Assembly: GCF_009870125.1 (NCBI RefSeq)
Contig: NC_046683.1
Coordinates: 55,443,869 to 55,507,868 of the forward strand
DNA length: 64,000 nucleotides
DNA from: Drosophila pseudoobscura
Taxonomy: Eukaryota > Arthropoda > Insecta > Diptera > Drosophilidae
Reading direction: 5' to 3'
Shown piece by piece: positions 44,122-58,700 of the stretch (position 1 is its first letter; every line of letters begins with the position of its first letter). The translations under genes and the position numbers were made by a program. The notes under the pieces were generated by a model. That model saw nothing but the letters and a program-made list of their open reading frames with translations, did not search any database and was not told the origin of the DNA.

Positions 44122-47100
44122 CCGCCATCAGGCATAATCAAGCCGCTGCTTAAGTTTTAATTTTTTCTTGCTGCTGTCTGCTGTCTGCAGATGTTAATGT
44201 TCCATTAAAGACGCCGCAAACTTCTCAGGGAGCGAGTACCAGTGCCAGAGTTATTCTGCCCGGCGCTAGCCGGCAATGCCATTCGCCATAAACAAATCTC
44301 GAGTGCTCTTCCTACTTCCTGCTCAGTTCGGCGTTCGGTGCTCGGGTGTGTGGATTATAATGCTTGTAGGCCTGTGGGCTGTGGCTGGGGGGGGCATAAA
44401 TATCCCAAACTTACGGCCCATAAAAATCAATTCCCCTACACATATACGGGAGGAAGTACCACTAGGGGGAGCTATGTGTTCTGACGTTGGTCTTTTGTTT
44501 ATTTGCATTTCCTGCCCTGCCCAAAGAAACGGAAGTTCGCATGTCAGTCGCTCACTCCTTGACTTCGGAATGACGGCAGAGTATGAAGATGGGGCATGGG
44601 GCATGGGGTATGGGGCATGTGGCTGTGGATGATCATAAAATCAGCCAAAGGCTGGCCACAAACTTCTTTTATTTACGTGCCCCCGGGCTTCACTTAGGAA
44701 AATTACTAAGGCCATGCCACTGCCACTGCCACCGCCTTCCCCAACATTGAATTGAATACTCGTTCTCGCAATTTCTAGCATTTTTGATTAAGGCTCATGG
44801 AAAAGCCATTAAAACCATGCGAATAGATGCAGACGGCAAGTTCTGTGATTCAGCTAATGTTGTTTATAAAAACACTATCATAAAAGTGATGAAAATACCA
44901 TGTGATATGCGCAGTCGTTGAGGTCTTTGCTGACAATAAAACAAGGCAGAATACGTCTGCAGAATGTCGCTAATTTATTTCCATCGAGTGACGTTAGATA
45001 AAAGTGAAAATTAACACATATTCATATTTAAAATATTTTATCAAGTATTTCTTGTACGAATATTTCGTCAGTTTCTATTTCGGGCTCCATTCGAATGGGC
45101 TCTGGCTCTCGTTTGCCACACATTGAAGAGCGAACAGTTGGTGCAACATCTATTTTTTGGCACTCGCCACCGCAAGCCACAAAGAGATTGCCACAACTAT
45201 ACGATCGAGCATATACAATATGTATCTAGATCTTGGGGGTTATTGCGGATAATCTTAAGGCTTTTTCCCCATAATTTAGCTAGCTAATTGGTTCACACTT
45301 TTCTTTTCCTCGATTGTTGGTCTCCCCTCGAATTTTCCTCGTGGTTTCTCTGTGGTGTTTGAAACAAGAAGCGTGCCAATTTTCTTGGCAATTTTCCTAG
45401 ACTCTATTTTTGAACACGAAATTAGTCATCCACAAAGGCAAAAGCGTACGGAACGGAACGGAACCCAATACTCGGACGGTTTTCCATTTAAAATAAAATA
45501 CTCAAATAGAAGGGCAGAGCAAACACTTGTTGCGACAGTCTCCCTCCGCGTCTCTAATTGACAATTAATTGTTTCTTCTTTCCAAGAACTTTGTTAGGCC
45601 TTAAATTCCTTAAAATTTATGGCACTCGGCAATCATTTGGGCCTTCATTTGTGTCATGGCTTTGTCGTGTATATAAATATTGTATATTTCACATTTTTCA
45701 TGATTTCATGATTTATTTGAAACATTGGAACGAACAGTGATTATTGTGTATTTATTTTGTGTATTTTTTGGCATTTCCTTTGCCATTCGAAATTCGGGTT
45801 AAGCTTTGTATCTTTTCCATTGAAATTTCGATATTATTACTGCCTGCATTGACACATGGATTGATGCACTGAATGACTGATGATTGAGCGACGCAACTGT
45901 TGAAATGGCACGAAACACGAGCTACACAAAGAGCCACCGCAACCCACCGCCCGCCCCCCGCCGAACACCGAACACGGCCATAACAATTGCCAATTGCAGT
46001 TGGCATGTGCGTAAATCAATTCCCCTCGTTTGTTCTTCAGTTTTATTGGAGATATTTATTCCGAAATTATATGACACCTCGGAGAGTGCGAGTGGGTGGC
46101 AAAGTGGCAAAGTGGAAGAGTGGCAGAATAAAATGGGTAAATTGTCAAAAATAAATTCAGGCAGCTGTCAAATCAGATGGAAAACATGTCGGCTGCATGT
46201 GCGGGCTAAGATCTAGAGGTGCGACTATAATTTGGCCATTTTGTGGGGGGCCAGGTCCCCGTGATTGATGTGCTTCACGACTTGACGTGGAAATGGCACC
46301 GCCGCCCAGCAGGATTTTCCACCGAACGAATGAGTGTTTTCCACTGTGCATTTACCGCTGCTGATTGGGAATATGATGCATAATTCCAATCATTTACCAC
46401 ATTGTTGCCACACAAAATTCGATTTGGCTGCACTTAATGTGCAATATTGATGATATTTTCTTTTTCCGGCATCGATGCCAGTCCATTTAAATGGACTCTC
46501 TTCCATTCGCCATTAACCGAATAAAATAAATACAGCCATGCGAAAATGATTCAATTAATTTGCATAAAACATTTGGCTCTGGCTCGCTCGTGACACTCGA
46601 GGCCACATGGAAATGGAAAGGCTCATGCAAAATGCACAAGAAGCTACCACAACAAAAGGTCGGGCGCAATTAGCAGGGCTATAAATACACTGTCCATTCA
46701 GGGACAGATGTCAAGATGCCCATACATACATGTATCGGACTGTGGGGCAGGGCGGGTATGTCCTCTTCATGTGAATAAATAATGTCGAAAAATCCAATGA
46801 AATCTACTCCCCAGACGTACACTTTTCAAGTTCATTCCAACGAAATTGTCTCGAAAATAGAAGTGGGCAAAGGTCAAGGAAGGGTCCCGAGTCGTGTCCC
46901 CTTTGGAGTGCGCCGCAAATTGAATTCAAATTCGTAAATTCGTGCCCTCACATAGGGGGCCAAACTTACAGCCGGGGGACCTGGGGAATATTCAGTGCAA
47001 CCTGCCCCACGATACAATTCGAAGAAGAGGCCAGATATCGGAATGAGAATAAGCAGAACAGAGCCTCAACCACAGACAAAGACCAAGATGCCGATCGCTG

Positions 47101-50100
47101 CAACGTCTCACAGCTGTCCCCCGACTCGCACAGATACAGATACATTTTGGAAATGAAAAGCCAAATGCATTTTCCACTTGTAAATCGCACACACTTTTCC
47201 ACCCCCACTCGCATTCGCTTTTTCTGTAGTGTACGAGTATACGTAAATATTTTTCAATATTTCATATTTATGGGCTGCCTCATGACCTGCAGCAATAAAA
47301 GTTTTATGGATGCGCTCTTGACAACCGCCACAGCCACAGCCACAGCAACATGTTGCTGGGATGCTGGGTTGCTGGGTAGCTGGGATGTTGGATGATGGTG
47401 GCTGCTGGCGATGACAGGCCTCGTTGTGGCCGTTCGAGGAGGGAACGATGAGCGGAGCTCCTCTAATCTCCACAAGATGAAGCGGCAGCCATATGGAAAA
47501 GTATTTCAAAAAGATTGCCAAATGCTGATAAGCCGGTGAATGCGGCAGGCACGAACTCCCCGAAAACCATTTGAAATTGATTAGAGAGGGAGAGTGGCAC
47601 GGGGCAGACAGTGGGGCAGCATGAGCGAGAGTAGAGCATCGTCTGAGATAAGCATTTGAGATACCATCAGGATCGGGCGCATTCGAGACGGAGCCAAACG
47701 GTCGCCGCTGCCGCTGCAGCTGCTGCTGCCATAGATCTTTTTAGATACTCTATCAGAGGATTATTCCGAATATAAGTAGGGGTTTGCGATGCCGAAATGG
47801 GAAGAAGCAAAACTATGACCAAATTTAGTAACATTAGATCTGCTAGGGTATCTCAAGTAACACCAAGCATCGCCATAAATAGCGCATTCCTTAGTGGTTT
47901 ATAATGATTTGTGGCTGGTTAGCTTTCCCTCTGCCCATCCGCTTTTCCTGAAACACACAATAAAAAGTTTGCGGAAACTTTCTTCTAGGCCAAAATGAAG
48001 CAAAATGAGTTACCTTTTGAGTGAGTGGAACCCGAGATGCTGCCGCTGCCACTGCTACTGCTGCGCCTGCGCTTGCGCTGCCTGCCCTTGCCCCATTCAT
48101 GTCTCGTTTTGGTGCAACAGAGCCATTGTTCTGCGGCACCCGACTGCTGCTTGCCGCGTGTTTTCTCTCTGGCTTGGATTATGAAATGGAAAACCCACAG
48201 AATGGGTTTTGGCCTGGCAAATGAGCTGACTTATCCGTTCCATTGTCGTGAATGTGTGTGGGGAGGGGGGCTTTCTCTAAGCACTCTTAGAACTTAGAAC
48301 ACACTTAGAATGCATAAATTGGCAATGAGACAAGCTAATGAGACAGGGCCCCTGACGGAAGTAAAGCCAAGACAAGGTTGCAGTCGCAGTGGCTGTTGTT
48401 ACTCTGACATGCTGCTGCTCGTGGAATATCTTCACGCTGCCACGTCTCTGGCATTATAAACACATTAGGTATTTAGAAAACATTTTCATTTGGATGCAGC
48501 AGTGGCTGCAGGAGCAAGGGGAGACGGAGACAGCCTTCTTCTCGGGAGGGGGTTTATTAATTCAATTGGAAATGCATTTTGCCGAAATGCCGAAATGCCG
48601 AAATGGCAGCCTTTTGCGAGTTGCGAGCTACGAGTGTGTCCCGCGTGGAGCTAAACATTTGCATAATTGAGTGTTGTCGGAGATAGCTATGTAGATGGAT
48701 GGAGGGGAAAGGGAGGAGAAGCCTGCACTGACAGGTGAGCCAAGGGAAATTGTAATTGCTTTCCCCCTCTCTCTCTCTTCTGTCTCTCTGTCTGGCAATG
48801 TTGCATGCGGCAAAAGTGCGGCAAATTGCTGGGAATACTCGTACTCGTAAACTGCCGTTCTATGCCACTGATGGCAATCAAATTCAATCAATTTAATTAA
48901 GCCGCCATGGGCGGGGCACCATCGTTTGGGCGAGGACCCCCTGGCGGATACGCAATATGCCAGCGACTGTGTGTGTTGTGTTTTATTTTTAACACGTTAC
49001 GCACGTAAAGCGATGCTAAAAATATAATGTTGTACGAGCATACACTTGTCTTTATATAGCCGCCATAATATCGAGTAACAAACGGCACGGAAAAAGCACT
49101 GGAGAAAGCCCCTCTGGTTCTGAATTGGGGCTTGGTGTTAGGTGTTTCGGGCAGTTCCTGGGCCTGGGCCTGGGCCTGGGCTACATAATCAAGCGGCCAT
49201 AAAGCAGACGAACGTGCCAACAACACGTACAAATGGGCCAAGAGGGATGTCAGTGGCCCAAACTATTTCTCAGGCCAAAAATTCGCACAGAATGTAGGGG
49301 AAATGACTTCATTTTCCCCACCAATCATATCCACACACAACACACATCTCCGCCGTTCTGTTACAGTTTCCCGGAATGTCCCTCGTAGTAGAGTTGCTTT
49401 TTCTTGCTTTCTTGTTCTGTGGAAATTTGTAATTCCCCAATGGGTCTGAAGCTCGGAGAAATTCTCATGCTAAACACGAAAAGAGAGCGATTTACGGGCA
49501 CTTTTTCTTTATTTTCCCCTCTCAGGAAAGTGTGTGTGTGTGTGTGTCCGTCTACGTCTCTGCCTTTGCCACTGCCACTGCCACTGTGTGGCAGACAACA
49601 TAAATAACATGAGCCGCAGCGAGGAACAAGATGCCAAACATGCGCTTCGTTTTCCCTCCTTTTCCTCAGCGCTTTTCCTTTGTAGCCGGTCGCTGGATAA
49701 TAAAAACCAAATAAACCAAGGGCGAACCCAACACGCCTCCCTCCCTCCTCCAGCAGGGGAGAAGCCGCAAACCCAGAAGAAAAGAAAGTGAAATTTCACA
49801 CACGCGCCGCAAAAAGAAAAGAGAAGAAAATACCTCCTCGCATACATAAATAAATAAGAAGCGTGAACTTGAATTGATTTGCTTAAGAGAGTTGCGCCTC
49901 TGCCCTAGTACTCCCAGGCCCTCTTTTCCCCTTCTTCGGGCTCTTGTTAACCGTAAAAACATCATAATTATAACGAGGTAGCAATTTGTACGGCTCTCGT
50001 ATCAGACAACGGGTCGTATGAGCATTGCTGGGGCAAAAGGAACTTTTTTATGGTCCAAAAAGGCATACAATTTAAACTGAATGTCAAGAGAAAAAGGTTA

Positions 50101-52757
50101 AATGCAGCTGTAAAAATTGTGGCCCCTAAGGGAGGGGGCTGCAGCCTGGAAAAGATTTATGAAAAATTGCCTGCTGCTGTCGCTGTTGCTGCTCTGCGTC
50201 GAGGGGCTTCACAAGTAAACAAGATAACATGGCCGAAACACACACTTGCAGACCCACTTACACATATGCAAACACACTCCACACACACACACACACACAC
50301 AGATGTCCCTGTGAACGGAAATGAAAATGTAAACTTTATGACAGAACTCTCGACTTCTCTTTTTTTTGTACCATCCCATCTCATCCCATTCCGTTCCGTC
50401 CCACTGCCGCCTCCTGCTGTTCGTTTGGATTTCCGTTCGTTCTTTCCCATTTTTTGTTGCTGTTGCTGTTGTTATTGTTGTTGTTGTTGCTTTCCTGCCC
50501 ACCAACGATGCGGCTGTATGTTTATCAAATAAAATATATAAATCAAAAACTATATGGCCTCAGGTCATGCCACGCCTACCCATACGTTGACCTCTTTGCA
50601 GGCCCAAAAAAGGCATGAGTGTAAAAAACGAAGGAAAAACTATCCGCAAGGGTCGAGCCGTGTGCTACCCTAACAGATCAGATGCTTCCCTACTATGGAT
50701 GGAGGGATTCTATAAGGATTAAATTTGAAAGAGTTAAAAACATATATCAAGCACTTTTGTTTTTTAATTGAAGAAAGATGCTGCACATTTTATTGCCTGG
50801 CAAACTTCTGCCTCAAGTCATGAAACCTCTTTGCAGGGTATACAAAACTGAATAGAAAGCCTACAGGAGCGGCGGAGCGGAGGAGCGAAGGAGCGGAGCG
50901 GAGGCCGAGTAGCGAAATCATATTCAAAGCTGCCATAATTTTCAGTCTCGTTTTCATTTTGAATTGAATTTTATCTGAATAAACCAAAAAATGCCAAAGC
51001 CATTTTATGGCCAATGGAAACAACAACAAACATGGCATAAATACACACACACACACACACACACACGCACTGGAGAGACACAGGGGCCAGCATGGGTTAA
51101 AACTGGGTTAAAATGACAAAACGGAATTGGCCACAAAAGCAACAAAACCATGATGGCATCTAAACAACAATTTTTCAGTTAAACATTTGCTGGCCTTTCT
51201 TCGGCCCGTCTTTCTCTCTTTTCCCAGCTGCTCATCACCCATCCACCCATCATCTCTCATCTCTCTTTCTGTGTCTGTGAGGGCTATCACTGTCTGTGTG
51301 TGTTATTGCACATTTACCCACAAAAGTTGTAATTTCATTTTTATTGGTTTTTTTTTACAAATTCGTTTGCCGTTCCTCGTTTGTGTTTATGCATTTTAAT
51401 GGCTCGAAGAAGAAAATTTGGCAACAGAATTTGGCCTGCAAGCAGCCGGCGCTTTGGCAGCACTCATTCTCATCCTTCGCCCCAGACGTCTGATCTTTGC
51501 CCCCTGCCCTGCCCTGCCCGGCCGTTGTGCTGTGCCCCGCCCCAACCATGTGGTGCCCCACCCCGACCCTGGCACAATATCAAAGTCAAATTGTGTGTAA
51601 AATTCTGTTGTTGCCACTCGTCTGCCTCTCTCGGGCCAAATAGAATCATCAACGGCGGGAAATGTTGTAACCAATTCAAAGCTGATGACTAAATGATGAG
51701 GGAAAATGATGAGGAAAAGCGGCTGGGGGAAACTCGAAGGGAAAGCAAGGCAGACAGCAGGGCATGCGTCATGTTTCCATATCATTAGAGTTATTTATTG
51801 AATCAATTTAATGGCCAAAATTCAACAAGCAATCTTCTGCTTATGGTTCATCAGGCATAACCCATCCAAACTGAATATATTGGCTTGTCATCCAAGAGGA
51901 TTTCCCAGCCCCAGCCCCAGCCCAAGCCCCAGCCCCAGCCCCATAGCCTGGCACAGCCCCAAACCCTATTCCAACCCTAATTGCATTAATTTCCCCCCGT
52001 CTGGCAGCTCGGTAGTTGATAGGGATATGGGAGCAAAGTGAGTTCTCTCTCGGCACTGACAGAAAATCCCTTGTAATCTGAGCTTGCCAAAGAAATCATG
52101 GTCACAATCCTTTGGCTACAGTCTGGCACTCTTCTGCCACTCCGACACCCTGGGCGTGGCGTGTCGCTGCCTCGATGTGCGGCAGAAGTTCTGGAGAAAC
52201 TTGTTGAAAAATTGCAAAACGTTAATCAAAGTTAAGCGGCGCAACGCAGACGGCAATGCCGACGTCAAAGTTAATTAAATTACGAAGTTATTTAATACTT
52301 TGGAAATCGTTACCGTTGCCGTTGGATGTCAGGATGGAGAAGGATAGACACAGAGGAGTCAGGCAGCCTCTGATGCCGCACCATCTCGTTCCGTGCCTGC
52401 CAGCAGGAATCATTGAAGCATCCATCCAGCATCCAGCCAGCCAGGTAGCCATCCAGCCATCCAGCCAGCATCTGCTCTTGGTCGCTTTGAACTCTGGCCT
52501 CTGTCCCTGTGCCCTGTGCCCTTTGCCCCATTTGTTCTTCAGCAGGTGGCAGCAACCCCTCCCCTTCACTCCGCAAGCACCAGGCAGCAGGAGGCAGGCA
52601 CCAAGCACCAGACAGCAGCTCCATCAGAATGAAGGCAACGTGTGGCAGCTCTTAATGAAATATAATTGAAATAAATTATTTTTTCTCGCACTTTTTGTCG
52701 AGTGCAGGTCTTGGCGCTCAAATGATAATATTTCCGAGCCCAACCCGAGTTGCAGTT

Positions 52758-55700
52758 TTATTTAGAGTTCAAAACTTTTCGAATTTTTTTGTTTGGTTCT
52801 TCTGCCTGTTCACCTTCATGCGATTTCGAACGCTTCCTGCTGGCATTACCGTGCCCGGAGCCCGAAGTGGAAGTCGTCTCAACCTTTTCTTTGTGCTTCT
52901 GCTTGTGGTGCACCTTGACTCGATTTTCCTTGCTTTTCTCCACCTGGGGCACAACAGTGGGTATTCCAGGTAACTTCTCACGCTGGATTCCAGATGGATC
53001 TGTAATGGAAAACAGGAAGTTCGTCGAGAGGAAACATTAAAAATAAATAGAATAGAGCCCACAAATACCTGAACTGGTCTTTGGTTTTTTTGGTGGATCA
53101 GCAGTATCGGTTTTCTTTGGAATCTTCTTAGTATCGGAGTCTGTTTTCGAATCTTTTGTGCTTTTTGAGTCTGTTTCCGAATCTTTTGTGCTCTTGGATC
53201 TCTTGTGCTTCTTGTGCTTCTTGTGCTTCTTGTGCTTCTTGTGCACCGTGTGCTTGTGCTCGGATCGGGAAACGTTCTCAACCTTTTCTTGGCACTTCAG
53301 CTCTTCGAAAACCTTGTTCATGGATTTCGAAATCATGAATAGATTTTCCTTGTTTTCCTCTACCTTTGACACAGCAGTGGTTTTGCTGGGAATTATGGTC
53401 TGGATTGTTGGCTGGATTTTCGATGCGACTATATTGGGAAGCAGGAAGTTCATCAAGTGGAAGCAATGGAATAAAGTATAATTAAAGCCTCGAATACCTT
53501 TAGTGCTCTCTTGATTTTTTGCTGGATCAGTAGTTTTAATTATTTCTGGAATCTTCTTAGTATTGGAGTCTGTTTTCGAATCTTTTGTGCTTTTGGAGTC
53601 TGTTTCCGAATCTTTTGTGCTCTTGTGCTTCTTGTGCACCGTGTGCTTGTGCTCGGATCGGGAAACGTTCTCAACCTTTTCTTGGCACTTCAGCTCTTCG
53701 AAAACCTTGTTCATGGATTTCGAAATCATGAATAGATTTTCCTTGTTTTCCTCTACCTTTGACTCAGCAGTGGTTTTGCTGGGAATTATGGTCTGGATTG
53801 TTGGCTGGATTTTCGATGCGACTATATTGGGAAGCAGGAAGTTCATCAAGTGGAAGCAATGGAATAAAGTATAATTAAAGCCCTCGAATACCTTTAGTGC
53901 TCTCTTGATTTTTTGCTGGATCAGTAGTTTTAATTATTTCTGGAATCTTCTTAGTATTGGAGTCTGTTTTCGAATCTTTTGTGCTTTTGGAGTCTGTTTC
54001 CGAATCTTTTATGCTCTTGGATCTCTTGTGCTTCTTGTGCTTCTTGTGCTTCTTGTGCTTCTTGTGCTTCTTGTGCACCGTGTGCACCGTGTGCTTGTGC
54101 TCGGATCGGGAAATGTTCTCAACTTTTTCGTGGCGCTTCAGCTCTTCGAAAACCTTGTTCATGGATTTCGAAATCATGAATAAATTTTCCTTGTTTTCCT
54201 CTACCTTTGACACAGCAGTGGTTTTGCTGGGAATTATGGTCTGGATTGTTGGCTGGATTTTCGATGCGACTATATTGGGAAGCAAGAAGTTCATCAAGTG
54301 GAAGCAATGGAATAAAGTATAATTAAAGCCTCGAATACCTTTAGTGCTCTCTTGATTTTTTGCTGGATCAGTAGTTTTAATTATTTCTGGAATCTTCTTA
54401 GTATTGGAGTCTGTTTTCGAATCTTTTGTGCTTTTGGAGTCTGTTTCCGAATCTTTTATGCTCTTGTGCTTCTTGTGCACCGTGTGCTTGTGCTCGGATC
54501 GGGAAACGTTCTCAACCTTTTCTTGGCACTTCAGCTCTTCGAAAACCTTGTTCATGGATTTCGAAATCATGAATAGATTTTCCTTGTTTTCCTCTACCTT
54601 TGACACAGCAGTGGTTTTGCTGGGAATTATGGTCTGGATTGTTGGCTGGATTTTCGATGCGACTATATTGGGAAGCAGGAAGTTCATCAAGTGGAAGCAA
54701 TGGAATAAAGTATAATTAAAGCCTCGAATACCTTTAGTGCTCTCTTGATTTTTTGCTGGATCAGTAGTTTTAATTATTTCTGGAATCTTCTTAGTATTGA
54801 AGTCTGTTTTCGAATCTTTTGTGCTTTTGGAGTCTGTTTCCGAATCTTTTGTGCTCTTGTGCTCCGTGTGCTTGTGCTCGGATCGGGAAACGTTCTCAAC
54901 CTTTTCTTGGCACTTCAGCTCTTCGAAAACCTTGTTCATGGATTTCGAAATCATGAATAGATTTTCCTTGTTTTCCTCTACCTTTGACACAGCAGTGGTT
55001 TTGCTGGGAATTATGGTCTGGATTGTTGGCTGGATTTTCGATGCGACTATATTGGGAAGCAGGAAGTTCATCAAGTGGAAACAATGGAATAAAGTATAAT
55101 TAAAGCCTCGAATACCTTTAGTGCTCTCTTGATTTTTTGCTGGATCAGTAGTTTTAATTATTTCTGGAATCTTCTTAGTATTGGAGTCTGTTTTCGAATC
55201 TTTTGTGCTTTTGGAGTCTGTTTCCGAATCTTTTGTGCTCTTGTGCTCCGTGTGCTTCTGCTCGGATCGGGAAACGTTCTCAACCTTTTCTTGGCACTTC
55301 AGCTCTTCGAAAACCTTGTTCATGGATTTCGAAATCATGAATAGATTTTCCTTGTTTTCCTCTACCTTTGACTCAGCAGTGGTTTTGCTGGGAATTATGG
55401 TCTGGATTGTTGGCTGGATTTTCGATGCGACTATATTGGGAAGCAGGAAGTTCATCAAGTGGAAGCAATGGAATAAAGTATAATTAAAGCCCTCGAATAC
55501 CTTTAGTGCTCTCTTGATTTTTTGCTGGATCAGTAGTTTTAATTATTTCTGGAATCTTCTTAGTATTGGAGTCTGTTTTCGAATCTTTTGTGCTTTTGGA
55601 GTCTGTTTCCGAATCTTTTGTGCTCTTGTGCTTCTTGTGCACCGTGTGCTTGTGCTCGGATCGGGAAACGTTCTCAACCTTTTCTTGGCACTTCAGCTCT

Positions 55701-58700
55701 TCGAAAACCTTGTTCATGGATTTCGAAATCATGAATAGATTTTCCTTGTTTTCCTCTACCTTTGACACAGCAGTGGTTTTGCTGGGAATTATGGTCTGGA
55801 TTGTTGGCTGGATTTTCGATGCGACTATATTGGGAAGCAGGAAGTTCATCAAGTGGAAGCAATGGAATAAAGTATAATTAAAGCCTCGAATACCTTTAGT
55901 GCTCTCTTGATTTTTTGCTGGATCAGTAGTTTTAATTATTTCTGGAATCTTCTTAGTATTGGAGTCTGTTTTCGAATCTTTTGTGCTTTTGGAGTCTGTT
56001 TCCGAATCTTTTGTGCTCTTGTGCTCCGTGTGCTTGTGCTCGGATCGGGAAACGTTCTCAACCTTTTCTTGGCACTTCAGCTCTTCGAAAACCTTGTTCA
56101 TGGATTTCGAAATCATGAATAGATTTTCCTTGTTTTCCTCTACCTTTGACTCAGCAGTGGTTTTGCTGGGAATTATGGTCTGGATTGTTGGCTGGATTTT
56201 CGATGCGACTATATTGGGAAGCAGGAAGTTCATCAAGTGGAAGCAATGGAATAAAGTATAATTAAAGCCCTCGAATACCTTTAGTGCTCTCTTGATTTTT
56301 TGCTGGATCAGTAGTTTTAATTATTTCTGGAATCTTCTTAGTATTGGAGTCTGTTTTCGAATCTTTTGTGCTTTTGGAGTCTGTTTCCGAATCTTTTGTG
56401 CTCTTGTGCTTCTTGTGCACCGTGTGCTTGTGCTCGGATCGGGAAACGTTCTCAACCTTTTCTTGGCACTTCAGCTCTTCGAAAACCTTGTTCATGGATT
56501 TCGAAATCATGAATAGATTTTCCTTGTTTTCCTCTACCTTTGACACAGCAGTGGTTTTGCTGGGAATTATGGTCTGGATTGTTGGCTGGATTTTCGATGC
56601 GACTATATTGGGAAGCAGGAAGTTCATCAAGTGGAAGCAATGGAATAAAGTATAATTAAAGCCCTCGAATACCTTTAGTGCTCTCTTGATTTTTTGCTGG
56701 ATCAGTAGTTTTAATTATTTCTGGAATCTTCTTAGTATTGGAGTCTGTTTTCGAATCTTTTGTGCTTTTGGAGTCTGTTTCCGAATCTTTTGTGCTCTTG
56801 TGCTTCTTGTGCACCGTGTGCTTGTGCTCGGATCGGGAAACGTTCTCAACCTTTTCTTGGCACTTCAGCTCTTCGAAAACCTTGTTCATGGATTTCGAAA
56901 TCATGAATAGATTTTCCTTGTTTTCCTCTACCTTTGACTCAGCAGTGGTTTTGCTGGGAATTATGGTCTGGATTGTTGGCTGGATTTTCGATGCGACTAT
57001 ATTGGGAAGCAGGAAGTTCATCAAGTGGAAGCAATGGAATAAAGTATAATTAAAGCCCTCGAATACCTTTAGTGCTCTCTTGATTTTTTGCTGGATCAGT
57101 AGTTTTAATTATTTCTGGAATCTTCTTAGTATTGGAGTCTGTTTTCGAATCTTTTGTGCTTTTGGAGTCTGTTTCCGAATCTTTTGTGCTCTTGTGCTTC
57201 TTGTGCACCGTGTGCTTGTGCTCGGATCGGGAAACGTTCTCAACCTTTTCTTGGCACTTCAGCTCTTCGAAAACCTTGTTCATGGATTTCGAAATCATGA
57301 ATAGATTTTCCTTGTTTTCCTCTACCTTTGACTCAGCAGTGGTTTTGCTGGGAATTATGGTCTGGATTGTTGGCTGGATTTTCGATGCGACTATATTGGG
57401 AAGCAGGAAGTTCATCAAGTGGAAGCAATGGAATAAAGTATAATTAAAGCCCTCGAATACCTTTAGTGCTCTCTTGATTTTTTGCTGGATCAGTAGTTTT
57501 AATTATTTCTGGAATCTTCTTAGTATTGGAGTCTGTTTTCGAATCTTTTGTGCTTTTGGAGTCATTTTCCGAATCTTTTGTGCTCTTGGATCTCTTGTGC
57601 TTCTTGTGCTTCTTGTGCTTCTTGTGCACCGTGTGCTTGTGCTCGGATCGGGAAACGTTCTCAACCTTTTCTTGGCGCTTCGGCTCTTCGAAAACCGTGT
57701 TCATGGATTTCGAAATCATGAATAAATTTTCCTTGTTTTCCTCTACCTTTGACACAGCAGTGGTTTTTCTGGGAATTATGGTCTGGATTGTTGGCTGGAT
57801 TTTCGATGCGACTATATTGGGAAGCAGGAAGTTCATCAAGTGGAAGCAATGGAATAAAGTATAATTAAAGCCCTCGAATACCTTTAGTGCTCTCTTGATT
57901 TTTTGCTGGATCAGTAGTTTTAATTATTTCTGGAATCTTCTTAGTATTGGAGTCTGTTTTCGAATCTTTTGTGCTTTTGGAGTCTGTTTCCGAATCTTTT
58001 GTGCTCTTGGATCTCTTGTGCTTCTTGTGCTTCTTGTGCACCGTGTGCTTGTGCTCGGATCGGGAAATGTTCTCAACCTTTTCTTGGCGCTTCAGCTCTT
58101 CGAAATCCTTGTTCATGGATTTCGAAATCATGAATAAATTTTCCTTGTTTTCCTCTACCTTTGACACAGCAGTGGTTTTGCTGGGAATTATGGTCTGGAT
58201 TGTTGGCTGGATTTTCGATGCGACTATATTGGGAAGCAGGAAGTTCATCAAGTGGAAGCAATGGAATAAAGTATAATTAAAGCCCTCGAATACCTTTAGT
58301 GCTCTCTTGATTTTTTGCTGGATCAGTAGTTTTAAATATTTCTGGAATCTTCTTAGTATTGGAGACTGTTTTCGAATCTTTTGTGCTTTTGGAGTCTGTT
58401 TCCGAATCTTTTGTGCTCTTGGATCTCTTGTGCTTCTTGTGCACCGTGTGCTTGTGCTCGGATCGGGAAGCGTTCTCAACCTTTTCTTGGCGCTTCAGCT
58501 CTTCGAAAACCTTGTTCATGGATTTCGAAATCATGAATAAATTTTCCTTGTTTTCCTCTACCTTTGACACAGCAGTGGTTTTGCTGGGAATTATGGTCTG
58601 GATTGTTGGCTGGATTTTCGATGCGACTATATTGGGAAGCAGGAAGTTCATCAAGTGGAAGCAATGGAATAAAGTATAATTAAAGCCCTCGAATACCTTT

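Larger units (their letters stand above)
39501..52757. other. Non-coding region, possibly intron
   Basis: No supported coding exon. Contents are GATATA repeats (40252-40274), a GGCTTT/GGCTAT minisatellite (40350-40399), G-rich tracts (40044-40068, 44104-44121), GT/CA tracts (42337-42366, 42783-42800, 50281-50300, 51043-51066), poly(C) (43099-43121), a CCCCAG hexamer repeat (51905-51943) and CATCCAGC repeats (52415-52470). TACTCGTA motifs are frequent. Confidence 0.5.

Noticed and set aside
20836..52757. tRNA, rRNA or known microRNA genes in the gene-poor middle
   Set aside because: I looked for A/B-box or T-loop GGTTCGA-type motifs and a few remembered fly microRNA seeds and found none I could support.
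53037..58654. Several separate minus-strand genes beginning MMNFLLPNIV
   Set aside because: The apparent starts lie inside the 69-70 nt introns. Splicing in phase 1 joins all units into one frame.
53158..58679. Many plus-strand frames of 70-120 codons across the exon array (MESVFESFVLLE... type)
   Set aside because: They are the antisense reading of the minus-strand repeat exons, have no independent signals, and repeat exactly with the units.
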